From positions 4,842,001-4,906,000 of the forward strand of contig NZ_CP018870.1 of NCBI RefSeq assembly GCF_001941845.1: DNA of 64,000 nt, given 5' to 3'. The position numbers and the translations under genes were made by a program. Shown in pieces: positions 44,061-52,657 of the stretch; position 1 is the first letter of the stretch; every line of letters begins with the position of its first letter. The notes below the pieces were generated by a model that was not told the DNA's origin, did not search any database, and was given only the letters and a program-made list of their open reading frames with translations. Source of the stretch: Streptomyces sp. TN58 (GTDB lineage Bacteria > Actinomycetota > Actinomycetes > Streptomycetales > Streptomycetaceae).

Positions 44061-45539
44061 GTGCCCTCCATGAACGACCTCGTACGCCAGCACACCGCTC
44101 TCGGAGAAACCGACCTGGAGTGGCTCCACCTGCTGGTCTCGGAGTGGCAGCTGCTCTCCGACCTGTCCTTCGCCGACCTCGTGCTGTGGGTGCCCACCCT
44201 CGACGGCACGCGGTACGTCTCGGTCGCCCAGATGCGCCCCAACACCGGCCCCACCTCCTACCAGGACGACATGGTCGGCCACCTGGTGCCGCGCGGCCGC
44301 CGCCCGCTGCTCGACGCCGCGCTCGACGAGGGCCGCATCGTGCGCGAGGGCGACCCCGAGTGGCGCGAGGAGGTGCCGGTCCGCGTCGAGTCGATCCCCG
44401 TCCGCCGCGAGGGCCGTGTACTGGGAGTGATCGCGCGCAACACCAACCTGCTCACTGTGCGTACACCCAGCCGGTTGGAGCTGACCTACCTCCAGTCCGC
44501 CTCGGACCTCGCGCAGATGATCGCGGCCGGCTCCTTCCCCTTCCCCGGCCAGCAGGTCGACATGGACGCCTCGCCACGCGTGGGCGACGGCCTGATCCGG
44601 CTCGACGCCGACGGAGTGGTCACCTACGCCTCCCCGAACGCGCTCTCCGCCTACCACCGCCTCGGCCTCGCCTCCGACCTGGTCGGCCAGGACCTCGGAG
44701 CCACCACCGCCGAACTCGCCCCCTCCCGCGGCCCGGTCGACGAGGCACTGGTCAAGCTCGCCAGCGGCTGGGCCCCCCGCGAGACCGAGGTCGAGGGCAA
44801 CGGCGGCGTCATCCAGCTGCGCGCCATCCCGCTCAAGCCGAAGGGCACCCGGATCGGCTCCCTGGTGCTCTGCCGCGACGTCACGGAACTGCGCCGTCGC
44901 GAACGTGAACTGATCACCAAGGACGCGACCATCCGGGAGATCCACCACCGGGTGAAGAACAACCTCCAGACCGTGGCCGCCCTGTTGCGGCTCCAGTCCC
45001 GCCGCATGGATTCCCCGCAGGGCCGCGAAGCGCTCAACGAGGCGGTCCGCCGCGTCGGATCGATCGCGATCGTGCACGAGACGCTGTCTCAGAACCTCGA
45101 CGAGCGCGTCGAGTTCGACGAGATCGCCGACCGCGTCATCGCGATGGTCTCGGAGATCTCGCCGGGCAAGGTCGACTGCCGGCGCACCGGCCGCTTCGGG
45201 ATCCTCGACGCGGAGGTCGCCACCCCGCTGTCGATGGTGCTGACCGAGATCCTGCAGAACGCCCTGGAACACGCCTTCCCCCACGGGGAGCGCGGCACCG
45301 TGGAGGTGGCCGCGCTGCGCAGCGGGACCGGCCGCAAGGACGGCCGGCTGCTGATCACCGTGCTCGACGACGGCGACGGCCTGCCCGAGGGCTTCGACCC
45401 TCAGCGGGCCGGGAACCTCGGACTGCAGATCGTACGGACCCTCGTGGAGGGGGAACTCGGCGGCACCTTCGACATGGTCCGGGCCGAGCCACGCGGCACC
45501 AAGGTCGTCCTGGACCTGCCGTCCAGCCCGCAGAAGTAG
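44061..45539 (+). CDS. PdtaS-like sensor histidine kinase (GAF-PAS-HisKA_2)
   Basis: A 492-residue soluble kinase with no membrane segments. A GAF-like N-terminal domain (residues about 10-160) and a PAS domain (about 175-280; GLIRLDADGVVTYASPNAL) precede the HisKA_2 motif IREIHHRVKNNLQTV with phosphoacceptor His295 and a HATPase (MVLTEILQNALEHAF, VLDDGDGLPEG, NLGLQIVRTLV). This is the layout of mycobacterial PdtaS, which signals to an ANTAR-type RNA-binding regulator; no such partner is in the window. GTG 44061 or ATG 44070 starts it; TACGCT 6 nt before the GTG suggests a leaderless mRNA. Confidence 0.9.
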   Translation: MPSMNDLVRQHTALGETDLEWLHLLVSEWQLLSDLSFADLVLWVPTLDGTRYVSVAQMRPNTGPTSYQDDMVGHLVPRGRRPLLDAALDEGRIVREGDPEWREEVPVRVESIPVRREGRVLGVIARNTNLLTVRTPSRLELTYLQSASDLAQMIAAGSFPFPGQQVDMDASPRVGDGLIRLDADGVVTYASPNALSAYHRLGLASDLVGQDLGATTAELAPSRGPVDEALVKLASGWAPRETEVEGNGGVIQLRAIPLKPKGTRIGSLVLCRDVTELRRRERELITKDATIREIHHRVKNNLQTVAALLRLQSRRMDSPQGREALNEAVRRVGSIAIVHETLSQNLDERVEFDEIADRVIAMVSEISPGKVDCRRTGRFGILDAEVATPLSMVLTEILQNALEHAFPHGERGTVEVAALRSGTGRKDGRLLITVLDDGDGLPEGFDPQRAGNLGLQIVRTLVEGELGGTFDMVRAEPRGTKVVLDLPSSPQK

Positions 45540-45613
45540 CAGCCGTACGATGACGCAGCGTGATCGGGGACCCGCGGGTCCTGGTCTACGCAGCGTAGTC
45601 GCGGCACAGCACT

Positions 45614-45646
45614 GAGCCCCGGACCGAATACTTCGGTCCGGGGCTC
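45614..45646. terminator. bidirectional terminator between the kinase gene and wblE
   Basis: GAGCCCCGGACCGAA pairs perfectly with TTCGGTCCGGGGCTC around TAC (15-bp stem), between genes converging from 45539 and 45712. Confidence 0.92.
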
Positions 45647-45711
45647 AAGAGCACGTTGCTGAGCGCTTTTCGGTTACTGCGCGCTGCGCGTCGAGGCTCG
45701 AAAGTCGTTTG

Positions 45712-45969
45712 TCAGGCGCTGGCGTTGCGCGCCCGGTTGCGAGCGGCGCGGCGCTTCATGGCGCGGCGCTCGTCCTCGCTGAGACCGCCCCAGACGCCGG
45801 AGTCCTGACCGGACTCAAGCGCCCACTGCAGGCACTGCTCCATGACGGGGCAACGGCGGCAGACGGCCTTGGCTTCCTCGATCTGCAGCAGCGCAGGACC
45901 GGTGTTGCCGATGGGGAAGAAGAGTTCCGGGTCTTCCTCGCGGCAAACGGCGTTGTGACGCCAGTCCAT
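45712..45969 (-). CDS. wblE: WhiB-like iron-sulfur regulator WblE (WhiB1 orthologue)
   Basis: An 85-residue Wbl protein. The four [4Fe-4S] ligands are Cys9, Cys37, Cys40 and Cys46 (CRRCPVMEQC), identical in position to mycobacterial WhiB1. The GVWGGLSEDERR turn and a basic C-terminal tail (KRRAARNRARNASA) follow. WhiB1-type proteins bind the primary sigma factor and respond to NO. GGAG lies 5 nt before ATG 45969. A CRP-like palindrome lies 44-57 nt upstream, of interest because whiB1 is CRP-regulated in Mycobacterium tuberculosis. Confidence 0.95.
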   Translation of the reverse strand: MDWRHNAVCREEDPELFFPIGNTGPALLQIEEAKAVCRRCPVMEQCLQWALESGQDSGVWGGLSEDERRAMKRRAARNRARNASA

Positions 45970-46293
45970 GGCTGCTCCATCTCCTTGTATTGCGGGCACT
46001 TTGCTTGTGAATGTGAACGCTTTCACGAATCCCCCCGTGAGGGAAGGGCGACCGCCCGGTTTCACGCGGGTGATCAGTCTGAGATTCGTGGAGGGGTTCT
46101 GGCGGTCTGTGTGGGTGCCGGGTCCTGCGGGCTGTCCCGATCGCCATGAAGAGATTCGCAAACCTCGGACGGGGATACAACCCCTTCCGGAAAGTTTTTT
46201 TTGATTCGTCGGTGTCTACTAGGTCACAGCCCTACATCGTGAGGGTGGACCGGCGTGTAAACGTTCGAGTGAAAGGCCTGGGGGCCCTTCTAC
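45970..46293 (-). other. 324-nt wblE upstream region
   Basis: No gene was found. It contains the CRP-like dyad at 46013-46026 and an A/T-rich patch with TTTTTTTTGATTCG at 46195-46207, unusual for this genome, then the 3' end of the converging lipid kinase. The wblE promoter hexamers are not clear to me. Confidence 0.6.
46013..46026. promoter_or_regulatory. CRP-like palindrome upstream of wblE
   Basis: GTGAA-CGCT-TTCAC; with flanks TGTGA-N6-TCACG, matching 9 of 10 positions of TGTGA-N6-TCACA. It is 44-57 nt upstream of the wblE start. It resembles the site at 13202 before the CBS gene. Confidence 0.6.
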
Positions 46294-47259
46294 TCACACA
46301 ATCACACGCAGTGCACGGCGTACGCCTGTGAACCGAACGCTGGTGCGCAGTCCGAGGTGATCGCCGTCCATCTGGAACGGGAGGGGAACCTTCGAATGCA
46401 AGGTGAAGTCGGTCAGATCGTGCAGAGACACCGCGTGCTTGCCGTGCGGACCCCGCTCAGGAGTGGAGGTCAGGAGCTGTGTGGCGTAGCGCGCGACGGC
46501 CGGAGTTGACAAACGGTTGAGTGCCAATACGTCAAGCGCAGTATCGAACGACGCCTCCGGAGAGGCGTAAAGCGGACGATTCCCCAGATACGTCCAGGGT
46601 GACGTGTTGCACACTATCGACAGCACCAGGTCCGTCACCGGATCCGCGCCGGGGCGCTCCAGCGTCACCGTCCCGTGCCGGCGGTTGGGCTCCTCCCAGA
46701 ACTGGCGCATCAGCTGTCGTACATACAGTGCGTGCGTCGAACGCTTGCCGCGCTCCCGCTGCTGCTCCACCCGTCCCACGACACCCGCGTCGAAACCGAA
46801 GCCCGCGCAGAAGGTGAACCAGCGCGCCGGGACCGACTCGTCCTCCGTCCCCGGAGTCCCCGCCGCCAGTCCGAGGCCGACCGTCCGCTCGCGTTCCTCG
46901 CGCAGCGCGTCCAGCAGTGCGCCCGTCGCCTCGACCGCGTCGTTGGGCAGCCCCAGGGCGCGGGCGAACACGTTGGTGGAGCCGCCGGGGACCACCGCCA
47001 GCCGCGGGAGCCGGTCCGGGTCGGGCCCGTCGTGCAGCAGCCCGTTCACCACCTCGTTGACCGTGCCGTCGCCGCCCAGGGCGACCACCAGGTCCAGCCC
47101 CTCGTGCACGGCCTTGCGCCCCAGGTCCCGGGCGTGCCCGCGGTACTCGGTGGTGACCGCCTCCAGCTTCATCTCGCTGGCCAGGGCATGGATCAGGACG
47201 TCGCGCGTGCGCGCACTGGTGGTCGTCGCTGCTGGGTTGGCCACGAGAAGTGCACGCAT
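46294..47259 (-). CDS. diacylglycerol-kinase-family lipid kinase
   Basis: A 321-residue protein of the DAGK catalytic (YegS/BmrU) family. It begins MRALLVANPAATTTSARTRD, followed by the nucleotide-binding VVALGGDGTVNEVVNGLL, and then VPGGSTNVFARALGLP, both family signatures. A C-terminal beta domain has the usual PFQMDGD turn. It phosphorylates diacylglycerol or a related lipid; specificity is undetermined. ATG 47259 is chosen over an upstream frame extension. Confidence 0.9.
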   Translation of the reverse strand: MRALLVANPAATTTSARTRDVLIHALASEMKLEAVTTEYRGHARDLGRKAVHEGLDLVVALGGDGTVNEVVNGLLHDGPDPDRLPRLAVVPGGSTNVFARALGLPNDAVEATGALLDALREERERTVGLGLAAGTPGTEDESVPARWFTFCAGFGFDAGVVGRVEQQRERGKRSTHALYVRQLMRQFWEEPNRRHGTVTLERPGADPVTDLVLSIVCNTSPWTYLGNRPLYASPEASFDTALDVLALNRLSTPAVARYATQLLTSTPERGPHGKHAVSLHDLTDFTLHSKVPLPFQMDGDHLGLRTSVRFTGVRRALRVIV

Positions 47260-47344
47260 GTGCGCCAGACTACCCACCCCCTCGCGGGCCGACCCTACTG
47301 CCCGTCCCCTCCGGCTCCCGCCGGGGCGCCGCTACCCTGCATGG

Positions 47345-47791
47345 GTGAGTAAGAAGCAGCCCGCGAAGGCCCCCGCCCCCACCGTCGAAGCGCCCACCGC
47401 GCTGCCCCGCCGGCTGACCGCCGCAGCCGCGCTCACCGCCCTGGAGGGCCTGGCGCTCGCCGGCCTCGGCGTGTACATGCTGTTCGTCGGCATCGCCGGC
47501 GACCCCGACTCCCCGCAGCAGGCCGAGACGGGCGGCATCACCCTGCTCGCGCTCGCCGCGCTGCCGCTGATCGCGGCCCGCGGCCTGCGCCTGGGCCGCC
47601 GCTGGAGCCGCGGCCCGGCACTGATCACCCAGCTGATGGCGCTGCCGGTGGCCTGGACGCTCTACACCACCGGCGGTGCCATGACCGCCGCCGCAGCGGC
47701 GCTCGCGGTGGCCGCGGTGGCCGTCGTCGCACTCCTCGTGAACCCGACGGCGACCGAGGCCCTCGGCATCGGAGGGCCGTCCTCCTCCTGA
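47345..47791 (+). CDS. integral membrane protein, four helices
   Basis: A 148-residue protein. A Lys/Pro/Ala-rich cytosolic leader of about 20 residues is followed by four hydrophobic segments (ALTALEGLALAGLGVYMLFVG, ITLLALAALPLIAARGLRLG, LITQLMALPVAWTLYTTGGA and the Ala/Val-rich fourth). No motif points to a function. GTG 47345 lies 6 nt after TACCCT, so a leaderless mRNA is likely. It is divergent from the lipid kinase. Confidence 0.75.
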   Translation: MSKKQPAKAPAPTVEAPTALPRRLTAAAALTALEGLALAGLGVYMLFVGIAGDPDSPQQAETGGITLLALAALPLIAARGLRLGRRWSRGPALITQLMALPVAWTLYTTGGAMTAAAAALAVAAVAVVALLVNPTATEALGIGGPSSS

Positions 47792-47810
47792 CCCCGGTCC
47801 CGGCGCACGC

Positions 47811-47837
47811 CCCGGCCCGGCGCACGGCCGGGCCGGG
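47811..47837. terminator. terminator between the membrane protein gene and sigH
   Basis: CCCGGCCCGGC pairs with GCCGGGCCGGG around GCACG (11-bp stem), between genes converging from 47791 and 47839. Confidence 0.8.
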
Positions 47838-47838
47838 C

Positions 47839-48702
47839 TCACTCCTCGACGAGCAGCTTCTCGCGGAGCTGGGCCAGGGTGCGGGCCAGCAGACGGGAGA
47901 CGTGCATCTGGGAGATGCCGACCTCCTGCGCGATCTGCGACTGCGTCATGTTGCCGAAGAACCTCAGCAGCAGGATCCGCTTCTCCCGCGGGGGCAGTCC
48001 CTCCAGCAGCGGCTTGAGCGACTCGCGGTACTCGACGCCCTCCAGGGCCTCGTCCTCCGCACCCAGCGTGTCCGCGACCGCCGGCGACTCGTCGTCGGTG
48101 TCGGGGACGTCCAGGGAGAGCGTGCTGTAGGCATTGGCCGATTCCAGCCCCTCCAGCACCTCCTCCTCGGAGATGCCCAGCCGCTCGGCCAGCTCGTGCA
48201 CCGTCGGGGAGCGGCCGTGCTGCTGGGAGAGCTCGGCGGTGGCGGTCGTCAGCGAGAGCCGGAGCTCCTGCAGGCGCCGCGGCACCCGCACCGCCCAGCC
48301 CTTGTCGCGGAAGTGCCGCTTGATCTCGCCGACCACCGTGGGCGTGGCGTACGTGGAGAACTCGACCCCGCGGTCCGGGTCGAACCGGTCCACCGACTTG
48401 ATCAGGCCGATCGTCGCGACCTGGGTCAGGTCGTCCAGGGGCTCACCGCGGTTGCGGAACCGCCGCGCCAGATGCTCGACCAGCGGCAGGTGCATCCGTA
48501 CCAGCCGGTTGCGCAGCTCCGCCTTCTCCGCCGAGCCGTCGGGCAGCGCCCGCAGCTCGACGAACAGGGCCCGCGCGCTGCTGCGGTCGCGCGGATCGGG
48601 CAGCGCCGCGGGCGCCGGAGATCCCGGGAACGCCGCCGGGGCCGGCGCAGCGGCCTCCGGTGGCTGTACCGGCTGTGCCTGGTCGTGCTGGTTCTCGCTC
48701 AT
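47839..48702 (-). CDS. sigH: SigB-like stress/development sigma factor SigH
   Basis: A 287-residue sigma factor from ATG 48702. The disordered Pro/Ala-rich N-terminus is followed by region 2 (LVEHLARRFRNRGEPLDDLTQ, IGLIKSVDRFDPDRGVEFSTY), region 3 (AELSQQHGRSPTVHELAERL) and region 4 (LPPREKRILLLRFFGNMTQSQ, GISQMHVSRLLARTLAQLRE). It lies downstream of the anti-sigma gene ushX, the arrangement of S. coelicolor sigH (osmotic stress and aerial development). The same frame stays open upstream to 49404, through ushX in another frame, allowing longer isoforms. Confidence 0.9.
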   Translation of the reverse strand: MSENQHDQAQPVQPPEAAAPAPAAFPGSPAPAALPDPRDRSSARALFVELRALPDGSAEKAELRNRLVRMHLPLVEHLARRFRNRGEPLDDLTQVATIGLIKSVDRFDPDRGVEFSTYATPTVVGEIKRHFRDKGWAVRVPRRLQELRLSLTTATAELSQQHGRSPTVHELAERLGISEEEVLEGLESANAYSTLSLDVPDTDDESPAVADTLGAEDEALEGVEYRESLKPLLEGLPPREKRILLLRFFGNMTQSQIAQEVGISQMHVSRLLARTLAQLREKLLVEE

Positions 48703-48857
48703 AGGGCCCGCCCGTCGCTCCGCCGAGTCCAAAAAGCCGTCTTCCGCATCCGCGTCAGCCGGGTGCGGCCGGGCGTGCTGCTGCTCCGGGATGCCGCCGT
48801 CGACCTCGTGCCGTACCCGGGGCCGATCCCCGCCCCGCACCGGGATCTCCCCGCCGC

Positions 48858-49271
48858 TCACGCCGGGCCTGGCCCCGCGCCGCGTTGTTTGTAAAGGCTG
48901 ATGCTCACCGTCCGGTTCTCCTCGACCGTGGCCTCGACCTTGCCGGCCAGTGCCGACAGGACCGTCCACGCGAACGTGTCCCGCTCCGGCGCGCGCCCGT
49001 CCGTGGTCGGCGCCGAGACGGTCACTTCCAGCGAATCGTCGATCAGCCGGAAGACGCAACTGAGGACGGAGCCCGGCACGGCCTGCTGGAGCAGGATCGC
49101 GCAGGCCTCGTCCACCGCGATGCGGAGGTCCTCGATCTCGTCGAGGGTGAAGTCCAAACGTGCCGCGAGGCCGGCCGTGGCCGTCCGCAGCACCGACAGG
49201 TAGGCACCCGCAGCGGGCAGCCGGACTTCCACGAAGTCCTGAGTCCCGGGCTCGCCTGCGATCTGGGACAC
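48858..49271 (-). CDS. ushX: anti-sigma factor UshX/PrsH (RsbW-like kinase fold)
   Basis: A 137-residue HATPase_c_2 protein. The N-box region is FTLDEIEDLRIAVDEACAILL; the rest is VFRLIDDSLEVTVSAPTTDG and FAWTVLSALAGKVEAT, as in RsbW-type switch kinases, though the glycine-rich G boxes are weak. It binds and silences SigH (family and synteny). GTG 49271 (VSQIAGEPG) is chosen because GGAGG lies 5 nt upstream; in-frame TTG 49283 and GTG 49277 are alternatives. The stop is 155 nt before the sigH ATG. Confidence 0.88.
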   Translation of the reverse strand: MSQIAGEPGTQDFVEVRLPAAGAYLSVLRTATAGLAARLDFTLDEIEDLRIAVDEACAILLQQAVPGSVLSCVFRLIDDSLEVTVSAPTTDGRAPERDTFAWTVLSALAGKVEATVEENRTVSISLYKQRGAGPGPA

Positions 49272-49476
49272 CCTCACCTCCAAGGTGGTACGAGCTCTTT
49301 TCGCCGGTGACGCTACCGCGATCCGGGCGATCGTGTCGCGGCACCCCTCGTGACGCCCGCTCTGAGCACCCTGTCCTGCGCCCAGTGACTGATGGTAAGC
49401 CCATGGGTACGCACAGTGGCTAGGGGTCTGCGGGGATCAAATCAGGGGAACCGGCGGAGGGTTGAACTACCCCGCC

Positions 49477-49737
49477 TCACACGATCGAACCGTCGACAAA
49501 ACACCATCGCCAGGTCTCGCCCGGCTCGAAGCTCCGCATCACCGGATGGCCGCTCTCGTGGTGGTGCGCCGTGGCGTGCCGGAGCGGCGAGGAATCGCAG
49601 CACGCCACATGCCCGCAGCCCAGGCACATCCGCAGCTGCACCGGGTGGCTGCCGAGCGCCAGACATTCGGCGCAGGTCTGAGCAGACGGGACCGGCTCGG
49701 GGCGCGGCAGTTCGGCAACGTGCGTGCACTCGCTCAT
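49477..49737 (-). CDS. UBP-type zinc finger protein
   Basis: An 86-residue protein that is essentially one ZnF-UBP domain: CTH near the N-terminus, CAEC (Cys22/Cys25), MCLGCGHVACCD (Cys38/Cys41/Cys46) and HATAHHHESGHPV, with a final WRWCFVDG. In eukaryotes this fold binds ubiquitin tails; the bacterial ligand is unknown. It is divergent from the antiporter gene, with both starts within 56 nt. Confidence 0.88.
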   Translation of the reverse strand: MSECTHVAELPRPEPVPSAQTCAECLALGSHPVQLRMCLGCGHVACCDSSPLRHATAHHHESGHPVMRSFEPGETWRWCFVDGSIV

Positions 49738-49792
49738 GATGGCCAGCGTACGGCCAGGGTGCGGGCGCGCGACGAAGGAGGACCGATCCTCG

Positions 49793-51373
49793 ATGGACGT
49801 ATTGCAGCTGGTGGCGCTGGTCGCGGGCAGCGCGGCCGTGGCGGGGCTCGCGCGGCGCACACCGGTACCCGCGCCGCTCCTGCTCGTCGCCGCCGGGCTG
49901 GCGGCCTCGTACGTCCCCGGCGTGCCCGCCTACACCCTCGACCCGCACATCGTGCTGCCGCTGCTGCTCCCGCCGCTGCTGTACACCGCCTCCGTGGACA
50001 GCTCGTACCTGGACCTGCGCGCGAACATCAGGCCCATCGCGATGCTGTCGGTCGGCTACGTGCTCTTCGCGACCGTCGTCGTCGGGTACGCGGCGTACCT
50101 GCTGGTGCCGGGGCTGTCCCTGCCGGTGGCGCTGGTGCTGGGTGCGGTGATCGCGCCGCCCGACGCGGTCGCGGCGACGGCCATCGCCCGCAAGCTGGGG
50201 CTGCCGAACCGGCTGACGACCATCCTTCAGGGCGAGTCCCTGGTCAACGACGCCACCGCGATCACCGCGTACAAGGTGGCGCTGGCGGCGGCGGTCGGGG
50301 TGAGCGCCGGCTGGGCGGGCGGCATCGCGGAGTTCCTGCTTGCCTCGGTGGGCGGGGTCGGTGTCGGCCTGCTGCTGATGGTGCCGATCCACCAGCTGCG
50401 CAAGCGGATGAGGGAGCCGCTGCTGCAGAACACCCTCTCGCTGCTGATCCCCTTCGTGGCCTACGCGGTGGCAGAGCGGGTGCACGCGTCGGGGGTGCTG
50501 GCCGTGGTCGTGGTCGCGCTGTACCTCGGGCACCGCAACTGGCAGGTCGACTTCGCCACCCGGTTGCAGGAGGAGGCGGTGTGGAAGATGGTCGCCTTCG
50601 TCCTGGAGTCGGTCGTCTTCGCGCTGATCGGCCTCCAGCTGCCGGTGGTCCTCAGGGGGCTGGGGGAGTACGAGGGCGCCGCCGTGGGCTGGTACGCGGT
50701 CGCGGTGTTCGCCGTGGTGGTGGTGGCCCGCTACGTGTGGGTGTTCCCGGCGACCTTCGTACCGCGTTGGCTGTCGCCCCGGGTGCGGGCGCGCGAGCCG
50801 GAGACGGACTGGAAGTCCCCGGTGATCGTGGGCTGGGCCGGGATGCGCGGTGTGGTCTCGCTGGCCATCGCCTTCTCCGTGCCGGTCTCGGTGCCGCACC
50901 GGAACCTGATCCTCTTCCTGACCTTCACGACGGTCATCGGGACGCTGGTGGTGCAGGGGCTGACGCTGCCGCCGCTGATCAAGGTGCTGAAGCTGCCGCC
51001 GAAGGACGTGCGGGCCGAGACGCTGGCGGAGGCGCAGGCGCAGAGCGAGGCCTCGCGGGCGGCGGAGGAACGGCTGGCGGAGCTGCTGGAGGAACCGGAG
51101 AACGCCACGCTGCCGCCGCCGCTGGCGGACCGGCTGCGGACGGTGCTGGAACGGCGGCGCAACGCCGTGTGGGAACGGCTCGGCGAGGTCAATCCGCTGA
51201 CGGGGGAGTCCGCGGACGACATCTACCGGCGGCTCGCCGGGGAGATGATCGAGGCGGAGCGGGAGGTGTTCGTCGCGCTGCGGGACGGCCGGCGGATCGA
51301 CGACGAGATGATGCGGGCGCTGCTGCGCAGGCTGGACCTGGAGGAGGCGGCGGCTTACCGGGAGTCGACGTAG
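49793..51373 (+). CDS. CPA1-family Na+/H+ antiporter
   Basis: A 526-residue protein. About twelve membrane helices carry the CPA1 signatures: LLLPPLLYTASVDSSY, LGAVIAPPDAVAATAIARKL (ion-binding Asp) and LQGESLVNDATAITAYKVAL. A charged coiled-coil-like cytoplasmic tail of about 110 residues follows (AEAQAQSEASRAAEERLAEL). It exports Na+ or K+ in exchange for protons. GGAGG lies 11 nt before ATG 49793. It is not obviously in an operon. Confidence 0.92.
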   Translation: MDVLQLVALVAGSAAVAGLARRTPVPAPLLLVAAGLAASYVPGVPAYTLDPHIVLPLLLPPLLYTASVDSSYLDLRANIRPIAMLSVGYVLFATVVVGYAAYLLVPGLSLPVALVLGAVIAPPDAVAATAIARKLGLPNRLTTILQGESLVNDATAITAYKVALAAAVGVSAGWAGGIAEFLLASVGGVGVGLLLMVPIHQLRKRMREPLLQNTLSLLIPFVAYAVAERVHASGVLAVVVVALYLGHRNWQVDFATRLQEEAVWKMVAFVLESVVFALIGLQLPVVLRGLGEYEGAAVGWYAVAVFAVVVVARYVWVFPATFVPRWLSPRVRAREPETDWKSPVIVGWAGMRGVVSLAIAFSVPVSVPHRNLILFLTFTTVIGTLVVQGLTLPPLIKVLKLPPKDVRAETLAEAQAQSEASRAAEERLAELLEEPENATLPPPLADRLRTVLERRRNAVWERLGEVNPLTGESADDIYRRLAGEMIEAEREVFVALRDGRRIDDEMMRALLRRLDLEEAAAYREST

Positions 51374-51436
51374 CCCCTGCGGTTCCCCTGCGGGGGGCTC
51401 GGCGGGTGGGGTGGCTTTGCCGGGGCGGGGCGGGGC

Positions 51437-51450
51437 GGGGGGGGGGGGGG
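51437..51450 (+). repeat. 14-G homopolymer in a G-rich tract
   Basis: An uninterrupted run of 14 G sits within 51417-51468, which also contains several GGGG blocks separated by single C bases. It lies 64 nt after the antiporter stop, in a 201-nt gap between converging genes that otherwise shows no feature. Confidence 0.9.
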
Positions 51451-51574
51451 CGGGGCCGGGGTGGGGGGACGTCCGGGACTCATGATTTATGGCGCCCGGT
51501 CCGGGTCCGGTCGTGCGGGCTGCGTGGACGCCACAACACGTTTCACGTCCCGGAGATCCCTCCGTCCCCGTCCC

Positions 51575-52525
51575 CTACGGGCGGCCGGTGATGATCGCGG
51601 TGACGGTCGTGCCGGGCCGGAAGGCGCCGGCGGCGGTGAGGGTGGTCAGGGCCCAGAGGAGCTTGGCCACGTAGATCCGCTCCACCGGGAAGCCGTGCCG
51701 GGAGGCGAAGTCGGCGGCGAAGGACTCCAGGGCGGCGGGGACGCGGGCGTAGCCGCCGTGGTGGAAGTCCTCGGCCAGGGACCAGCGCCCGGCCGGACCA
51801 CCGTACGCCTCGGTCTGGAGGGAACGTATCTCCTCGGACAGGAAGCCGCCGGCGAGGACCGGGACGCCCAGCGCGCGCTGCCCGGGCGCCAGGCCGGCGG
51901 CCAGGCCCGCCAGGGTGCCGCCGGTACCGCAGGCCACCGCCGCCACGTCGGTGACGCCACGGAGCTCACGGCCCAGCTCGGCGCAGCCCGCGAGGGCGAG
52001 TGCGTTGCTGCCGCCCTCGGGGACGACGTACGCCCCGACCGCGCCCGCCTCCTCCAGCAGCAGGGGCAGTGCCCGCGGGTCGGCCTTGCCGCGGTAGCGG
52101 GAGCGGGAGACGAAGTGCAGCCGCATGCCGTCCGCCGCGCACCGGGCGAGGGAGTCGTTCAGCGGCCGGCCGGCCAGCTCGTCGCCGCGCACGACGCCGA
52201 CCGTCTCGATGCCGAGCAGCCGCCCGGCGGCCGCGGTGGCCCGCAGGTGGTTCGAGTACGCCCCGCCGAAGGTGACCAACCGGTCGTGCCCCGCCTCCAG
52301 GGCGGCCCGCAGGTTCGGCGCGAGCTTGCGCCACTTGTTGCCGGGAGGGTACAGGTCCACTGGTCCAAACAGATCCGTGTCCCACGGAATGGTGGTGTGG
52401 ATCAGGTCGTCCCGCTTCAGCAGCAGGCGGACTCCGTGTCGCTCGAACCGCTCGTCATGGATCTCCTGCAACGGGGACGGCGGGCGGGGCTGCAAGAGCA
52501 CGTCAAGGTTCGCGGGGCGGTTCAC
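51575..52525 (-). CDS. PLP-dependent ACC deaminase / D-cysteine desulfhydrase-like enzyme
   Basis: A 316-residue fold-type II PLP enzyme. The Schiff-base lysine is in PPGNKWRKL; TFGGAYSNHLRATAAAG and ACGTGGTLAGLAAGL bind the cofactor ring and phosphate. The family normally reads KRDDLIHPELPGNKWRKL; here about 16 extra residues (TTIPWDTDLFGPVDLY) sit between RDDLIH and PPGNKW. Substrate choice between 1-aminocyclopropane-1-carboxylate and D-cysteine cannot be made safely; D-cysteine desulfhydrase is the commoner bacterial role. The start is GTG 52525. Confidence 0.85.
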   Translation of the reverse strand: MNRPANLDVLLQPRPPSPLQEIHDERFERHGVRLLLKRDDLIHTTIPWDTDLFGPVDLYPPGNKWRKLAPNLRAALEAGHDRLVTFGGAYSNHLRATAAAGRLLGIETVGVVRGDELAGRPLNDSLARCAADGMRLHFVSRSRYRGKADPRALPLLLEEAGAVGAYVVPEGGSNALALAGCAELGRELRGVTDVAAVACGTGGTLAGLAAGLAPGQRALGVPVLAGGFLSEEIRSLQTEAYGGPAGRWSLAEDFHHGGYARVPAALESFAADFASRHGFPVERIYVAKLLWALTTLTAAGAFRPGTTVTAIITGRP

Positions 52526-52657
52526 CCGTCCATTGTGGGGCGCGCCCGTCCTCGCCGTCGCACGTCAGAGCCCCGCCCGCACGGTTCGGGTCGTGTGAGC
52601 GGGGCCGAAGCCGGCGCGCTGGACTGCCTTGCTCGCCGTCGCCCAGCGGGCCGGGGT

